Shown piece by piece: positions 60,033 to 64,000 of a stretch of DNA of 64,000 nucleotides; positions within the stretch are counted from its first letter, which is position 1; every line of letters begins with the position of its first letter. This stretch comes from CAG-177 sp051881535. Lineage in GTDB: Bacteria > Bacillota > Clostridia > Oscillospirales > Acutalibacteraceae. The stretch is from the NCBI GenBank assembly GCA_051881535.1, contig JBJEQB010000006.1:3263-67262 (forward strand). The letters run 5' to 3'. A model generated the notes under the pieces. The model did not search any database. It was not told the origin of the DNA and saw only the letters and a program-made list of their open reading frames with translations. The position numbers and the translations under genes are program-made.

Positions 60033-60080
60033 GCCCGGGAACGGCTTTTGAGCTGCCGCGCCCGGGCTGTATTTTATAAA
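60033..60080. terminator. Terminator after the deacetylase gene
   Basis: GCCCGGG (60033-60039) pairs with CCCGGGC (60061-60067), enclosing an inner GGC/GCC hairpin, followed by TGTATTTTAT. It lies between the convergent deacetylase and CPBP genes. Confidence 0.75.
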
Positions 60081-60098
60081 CAATATAATATATGTCCG

Positions 60099-61091
60099 TT
60101 ATCCGCCGAATGAAACTGAGGATGCGGTTATGGCGAGCATACCGAGAATTGCGATAACCATGGGCAGGGTAAGAACAAATGCGCTCATCTTTCTTCCCGT
60201 TGACAGCTCGGTGAATGACGGCATAAGCTTTCTGCGTCCCTTTAACGCAACAAAAATCAGCGAGCCGAGAATTGAAACCGCATAGAGAACAGCCATTGTT
60301 ATCATATAAACTTTGTTAAGGGTTTCCGTATTTGCAATGTCCTCTATCATAAATTCCGTTATAACGGAATAGAGGTTGTTGCAGAAATGAATAAGCACTC
60401 CCGTCCATATGCTGTTGGTTATGCACACGGCGTAGCCCAAGCCCAAGCCTGCAATAAAGGCAAACGGAGCCTGAATGAGATTGCCGTGGAGCACGGCAAA
60501 AAGAACGGCAGAGGCAATGATTGCGAATTTGTCACCGTATCTTCTCAGCGGCTGAAGAATCGCTCCTCTGATTGCAAATTCCTCCACGAGCGCGGGCACA
60601 ACGGCGATTGAAACCGCATAAATAATTCTGCCGGGAATATCGGAGGGAACGGAGTATTCGGGCGCTCGGAGAGTAAAGCCGATATTATCCATAAAATTCA
60701 CAAAAATGCTCGAAATATAGTTGCCCGCAAGGCAGACGAAAAAGCCGAAAGGCACGGCGGAGAGCATCAGAGAGGTGCTTACGGGTTTGCCGAAGTTAAA
60801 AACGGAAGCCCCCGTGCGTTTGCTTATCATAATTCCGCCTACGGCAAACGGAACGAGCAGACCGATAAGGGAAAAGAAAATGTTCACAACGCTTTCCATT
60901 GTCGGGTCGCTTTCATAAATCTTGCCTATCGGAGTTGCATAGAGTAACACGGCGAGAATGTTTTGAATAAAGACATAGGCAATAACGCAGCATCCGGCAA
61001 TGATGCTGATATATTTTATGTCTTTTTTCTCCTTTTCTTCCTGCAAATAGCGGGCGGAAGGGGACTGATAATATTGGTTCAAAGTAATCAC
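60099..61091 (-). CDS. CPBP-family intramembrane metalloprotease
   Basis: A 330-residue membrane protein with about eight helices. The CPBP (Abi/CAAX) motifs are complete: E170-E171-x3-R175 (VEEFAIRG) and F-x3-H at about 198-202 (FAVLHGN), the glutamates and histidine being the metal/catalytic residues. Members process prenylated or bacteriocin-related peptides, or shed membrane proteins; the substrate here is unknown. It ends facing the deacetylase gene and is divergent from glgP. Confidence 0.88.
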   Translation of the reverse strand: MITLNQYYQSPSARYLQEEKEKKDIKYISIIAGCCVIAYVFIQNILAVLLYATPIGKIYESDPTMESVVNIFFSLIGLLVPFAVGGIMISKRTGASVFNFGKPVSTSLMLSAVPFGFFVCLAGNYISSIFVNFMDNIGFTLRAPEYSVPSDIPGRIIYAVSIAVVPALVEEFAIRGAILQPLRRYGDKFAIIASAVLFAVLHGNLIQAPFAFIAGLGLGYAVCITNSIWTGVLIHFCNNLYSVITEFMIEDIANTETLNKVYMITMAVLYAVSILGSLIFVALKGRRKLMPSFTELSTGRKMSAFVLTLPMVIAILGMLAITASSVSFGG

Positions 61092-61243
61092 CGTCTTGCT
61101 TTTTTACTGTTTAGTGGCATTATAACGCAAATTTTTATGTCTTACAAGGGCATAAAATTAACTAAGTGTTAAAAATTTGTTGTAATATATTAAATTTTGG
61201 TGTAAAATTATAAAGCATTGTTTTACAGGAGGATGGATTTAAT

Positions 61244-63658
61244 ATGGCAATCACAAAAAAAGAGCTTGAAGAAATGATAGCTTCAAAGCTTTCGCATTTT
61301 TTCGGAGTTACTCCCAAGGATGCCACGGACGAACAGTTTTACCGCGCGCTCTCAATCATTTCGAGAGATATGGTCAGAGATTCGCGCAGAGAGTTTGATA
61401 AAATATCAAACGAGCAGGGTCAGAAAAAGGTTTACTACCTTTGCATGGAGTTCCTTATGGGCAGAAGCCTAAAAAACACGCTCTATAACCTCAATCTGAC
61501 CGAAACGGCAAAGGAGGCTCTTGCGGAATTCGGCGTAAAGCTCGAAAAGCTTTATGACTGCGAGCCGGACGCAGGCCTCGGCAACGGCGGTCTCGGCAGA
61601 CTTGCCGCCTGCTATCTTGACGCTCTGGCAAATCAGGGCTACCACGGAATGGGCTATTCCATTCTTTATGAATACGGCATTTTCAAGCAGAAGATTATTG
61701 ACGGCTGGCAGACTGAGATGCCCGATTTCTGGCTTCCCGGCGGCGAGGTATGGCTTGTTCCCAGAGAGGATAAAACCGTTGATGTTAAGTTTGAGGGTCA
61801 GGTTGCCGACAACTGGGAGGGCTCTTTCCACCATGTTGAGCTTGTCGGCTGCAAAACCGTTAAGGCAGTTCCCTATGATATGATGGTAGCCGGCAAGGAC
61901 GGCAAGGGCGCCGCCGTGCTCCGCCTCTGGTCGGCAAAGGTTGACGGCATTGATATGGCGATGTTTAACCAGGGCGATTATATGCGCGCCATGGAAGAAA
62001 AGGCAATGGCGGAGGTTATCAGCAAGGTGCTCTATCCTGCGGATAATCACCCCGAGGGCAAGAGCCTGCGCCTGCGTCAGCAGTATTTCCTTGTTTCCGC
62101 TTCAATTCAGGATATAGTTGCAAGACATCTTAAAAACTACGGCTCTCTTGATAATTTTGCTGAGAAGAATGCAATTCATATCAACGACACTCACCCGACC
62201 CTTGCAATTCCCGAGCTTATGAGAATTATGCTCGATGAGTGCGGCTACGGCTGGGATGACGCTTACAAAATCGTTGAAGAAGTCTGCGCTTACACCAACC
62301 ATACGGTTATGGCGGAGGCTCTCGAATGTTGGGGCGAGGATCTTTTCAGCCGCCTGCTGCCGAGAATTTATCAGCTTGTCAAGGAAATAGATAACCGTTT
62401 CAGAAAGAAGATCTGGGACGCAACGGGCGATGCGGGCAGAGTTGAAAGAATGGCAATCATCTCAAACGGAGCTGTCAGAATGGCTAACCTTTGCGTTGCA
62501 GTCTGCCATAAGGTCAACGGCGTTTCCGCGCTTCACAGCCAAATCCTCAAGGATTCCGTTTTTCACGATTTCTACACTCTTGAGCCCGATAAATTCACAA
62601 ATGTTACAAACGGCATAGCTCACCGCCGCTGGCTCTGCCAGGCAAATCCGCGCCTTACGGGAATGCTCACCGAGCTTATCGGCGACGGCTTTGTTTACGA
62701 TGCGGGCGAGCTTATCAAGCTGCGCGATTATTCGGGCGACAAGAGCGTGCTTGAAGAGCTTCACAGAATAAAGACGGAAAACAAGAAGGATTTTGCGGCT
62801 CTTGTTAAGAGCAGAACGGGAATTATCCTTGACCCCTCGTCGATTTTTGATGTTCAGGTCAAGAGACTTCACGAATATAAGCGCCAGCACCTTAATGCTT
62901 TCAATATTCTTGCCAAATACCTTGAAATCAAGGCAAATCCCAACGGAGATTTTACGCCCCACACCTATATTTTCGGCGCAAAGGCGGCTTCGGGCTACTA
63001 TATGGCAAAGAAAATCATTGAGTTTATCTGCGCCATTGCAAAGCTGATTGACAGTGACCCCGATGTTAAGGGCAGGCTCAAGGTAGTCTATATGGAGGAC
63101 TATAATGTTACCATGGCGGAGGCGCTTATGCCCGCCGCAGACATCAGCGAGCAGATTTCCCTTGCAGGCACGGAAGCGAGCGGCACGGGCAATATGAAGC
63201 TTATGATTAACGGCGCGGTAACTCTCGGAACCATGGACGGCGCGAATGTTGAGATTTATGACGCAGTCGGTGCGGAAAACATTATGATTTTCGGCATGAG
63301 CACTCCCGAGGTAAACGAGCTTAAAAGAAGCGGCTATGTTCCGCAGAATTATTATAACAACAATGCTGAAATCCATAACATTATTGAATTTATCAATAAG
63401 GGTATCGGCGGAAAAACCTTCGGCGAGATAGGCGGCACGATAGTCCACCATGACCCGTATATGGTGCTTGCGGACTTTGCCGATTACAGAAATATTCAGA
63501 AGCAGGCGGAGCAGCTTTGGCTTGACCGCGCAAGATGGGACGAAATGTCATTGATGAATATTTCGGGTGCGGGCATTTTCGCCGCCGACAGAGCTATCAA
63601 CGAATACGCAAAGAATATCTGGCACACCGAAAAAATCAATTTAAGAGGCAAGAAATAA
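61244..63658 (+). CDS. glgP: Glycogen/alpha-glucan phosphorylase
   Basis: An 804-residue PLP enzyme that releases glucose-1-phosphate from glycogen or maltodextrin. It shows the N-terminal KVYYLCMEFLMGRSLKNTL (in parts), the EPDAGLGNGGLGRLAACYLD active-site segment, and the PLP lysine near 651 in EASGTGNMKLMINGAVTLGT (in parts). The length is that of the large bacterial type (about 800-840), not the short GlgP of some archaea. No other glycogen genes are in the window. ACAGGAGGAT precedes the ATG. A weak promoter may lie near 61170-61205. Confidence 0.96.
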   Translation: MAITKKELEEMIASKLSHFFGVTPKDATDEQFYRALSIISRDMVRDSRREFDKISNEQGQKKVYYLCMEFLMGRSLKNTLYNLNLTETAKEALAEFGVKLEKLYDCEPDAGLGNGGLGRLAACYLDALANQGYHGMGYSILYEYGIFKQKIIDGWQTEMPDFWLPGGEVWLVPREDKTVDVKFEGQVADNWEGSFHHVELVGCKTVKAVPYDMMVAGKDGKGAAVLRLWSAKVDGIDMAMFNQGDYMRAMEEKAMAEVISKVLYPADNHPEGKSLRLRQQYFLVSASIQDIVARHLKNYGSLDNFAEKNAIHINDTHPTLAIPELMRIMLDECGYGWDDAYKIVEEVCAYTNHTVMAEALECWGEDLFSRLLPRIYQLVKEIDNRFRKKIWDATGDAGRVERMAIISNGAVRMANLCVAVCHKVNGVSALHSQILKDSVFHDFYTLEPDKFTNVTNGIAHRRWLCQANPRLTGMLTELIGDGFVYDAGELIKLRDYSGDKSVLEELHRIKTENKKDFAALVKSRTGIILDPSSIFDVQVKRLHEYKRQHLNAFNILAKYLEIKANPNGDFTPHTYIFGAKAASGYYMAKKIIEFICAIAKLIDSDPDVKGRLKVVYMEDYNVTMAEALMPAADISEQISLAGTEASGTGNMKLMINGAVTLGTMDGANVEIYDAVGAENIMIFGMSTPEVNELKRSGYVPQNYYNNNAEIHNIIEFINKGIGGKTFGEIGGTIVHHDPYMVLADFADYRNIQKQAEQLWLDRARWDEMSLMNISGAGIFAADRAINEYAKNIWHTEKINLRGKK

Positions 63659-63683
63659 TTGATTGTAAGGTAATAGGTTAACG

Positions 63684-63719
63684 GTAGGGGCGACCCTGTG
63701 TGGTCGCCCGTGCTTTATT
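63684..63719 (+). repeat. GTAGGG-family hairpin after glgP, possible terminator
   Basis: GTAGGGGCGACC-CTGTGT-GGTCGCCC gives an 8-bp stem with a 6-base loop at 63687-63709, followed by GTGCTTTATTTT. It has the same design as the hairpins at 38458-38510, so it is a dispersed copy of that family that here could also terminate glgP. Confidence 0.75.
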
Positions 63720-63777
63720 TTAAAGCATAGTTGTAAAATACATAAGGACAGATTTTATCAAAATGGGAGAAAAACCG

Positions 63778-64000
63778 ATGACCGACAAGGATTTTATGCA
63801 GCTTGCCATTGAGCAGGCAAGGCTTGCGGCGGCGGAGCTGGAGGTTCCCGTGGGGGCAGTAATAGTCCGAAACGGAGAGGTTGTTTCCGTTGGGCGAAAC
63901 CGCAGGGAAAAGGGCAAAAATGCGCTTGCCCACGCCGAAATCGAGGCGATTGACCTTGCCTGCAAAAAGCTCGGCGGCTGGCGGCTTTGGGAATGTGAAA
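63778..64000 (+). CDS. tadA: tRNA-specific adenosine deaminase, N-terminal part (runs off the window)
   Basis: The first 74 residues are visible: MTDKDFMQLAIEQARLAAAE, the substrate-lining VPVGAVIVRNGEVV, and HAEIEAID (about 53-60) with the zinc His and catalytic Glu of the cytidine/deoxycytidylate-deaminase fold. TadA makes inosine at the wobble position of tRNA-Arg(ACG). Later C-x2-C zinc ligands lie beyond the window. An ATG 15 bases upstream is in frame but badly spaced from any ribosome site; GGGAG 8 bases before 63778 supports the start chosen. Confidence 0.9.
   Translation, partial: MTDKDFMQLAIEQARLAAAELEVPVGAVIVRNGEVVSVGRNRREKGKNALAHAEIEAIDLACKKLGGWRLWECE

Noticed and set aside
62462..63451. 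A 329-codon open frame on the minus strand inside glgP
   Set aside because: It is antisense to a clear, full-length glgP and arises from the codon bias of the sense strand; there is no ribosome site.

Overview
The window is a 64 kb piece of chromosome from a Gram-positive anaerobe, most likely a gut-type Clostridia (Oscillospirales/Ruminococcaceae-like Bacillota). This assignment is an inference. It rests on AGGAGG-type ribosome binding sites before nearly every gene, sigma-A promoters (TTGACA-N17-TATAAT type), the gene order of the ribosomal cluster, secreted lipoproteins with Thr-rich linkers, a Trp T-box riboswitch, a two-gene SUF-like Fe-S system and dispersed GTAGGG hairpin repeats. No rRNA, tRNA, CRISPR array, prophage or intact insertion sequence was seen.

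Layout. (1) 1-10,620: the end of the S10 cluster plus the spc and alpha clusters, rplP(partial)-rpmC-rpsQ-rplN-rplX-rplE-rpsN-rpsH-rplF-rplR-rpsE-rpmD-rplO-secY-map-KOW protein-infA-rpmJ-rpsM-rpsK-rpsD-rpoA-rplQ. It closes on a strong bidirectional terminator, and adk is missing between secY and map. (2) 10,628-14,870, minus strand: a MarR repressor and a heterodimeric ABC exporter with one degenerate ATP site, behind a clear promoter with two 12-bp operator-like repeats. (3) 14,916-18,356: a metallophosphoesterase, a DacF-type D,D-carboxypeptidase and an Eis-like acetyltransferase. (4) 18,357-18,863: a probable non-autonomous mobile element. (5) 18,864-22,126, minus strand: ddl, a DUF1934 protein and argS. 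(6) 22,370-31,563, plus strand: an unknown gene, gyrB, gyrA, mgsA, hisS and aspS. (7) 31,651-36,107: serC-serA, two DNA glycosylases (OGG-like and Nth), and a small membrane protein downstream of a DnaA-box cluster. (8) 36,277-42,652: a large repeat-containing lipoprotein, a mosaic of intergenic hairpin repeats, and two tandem paralogous secreted alpha/beta-hydrolases. (9) 42,765-43,044: a second inverted-repeat element. (10) 43,158-50,525: a HAD phosphatase, mfd, and a T-box-controlled tryptophan-type ABC importer. (11) 50,584-55,740, minus strand: a lipoprotein, a SufC/SufB-like pair, comM and a Thr-rich wall-anchored protein. (12) 55,926-64,000: a 58-residue gene, an ECF sigma factor with a membrane beta-propeller protein, a PdaA-like deacetylase, a CPBP protease, glycogen phosphorylase and the start of tadA.

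Most of the window is core housekeeping. The parts most worth a second look are the GTAGGG hairpin family, whose stems vary while its architecture is kept; the two inverted-repeat elements; the paired secreted hydrolases in which the usual GxSxG is PxSLGG; the sigma/beta-propeller pair; the DnaA-box cluster; and several small or unknown genes. I did not find a clearly new defence or biosynthetic system.
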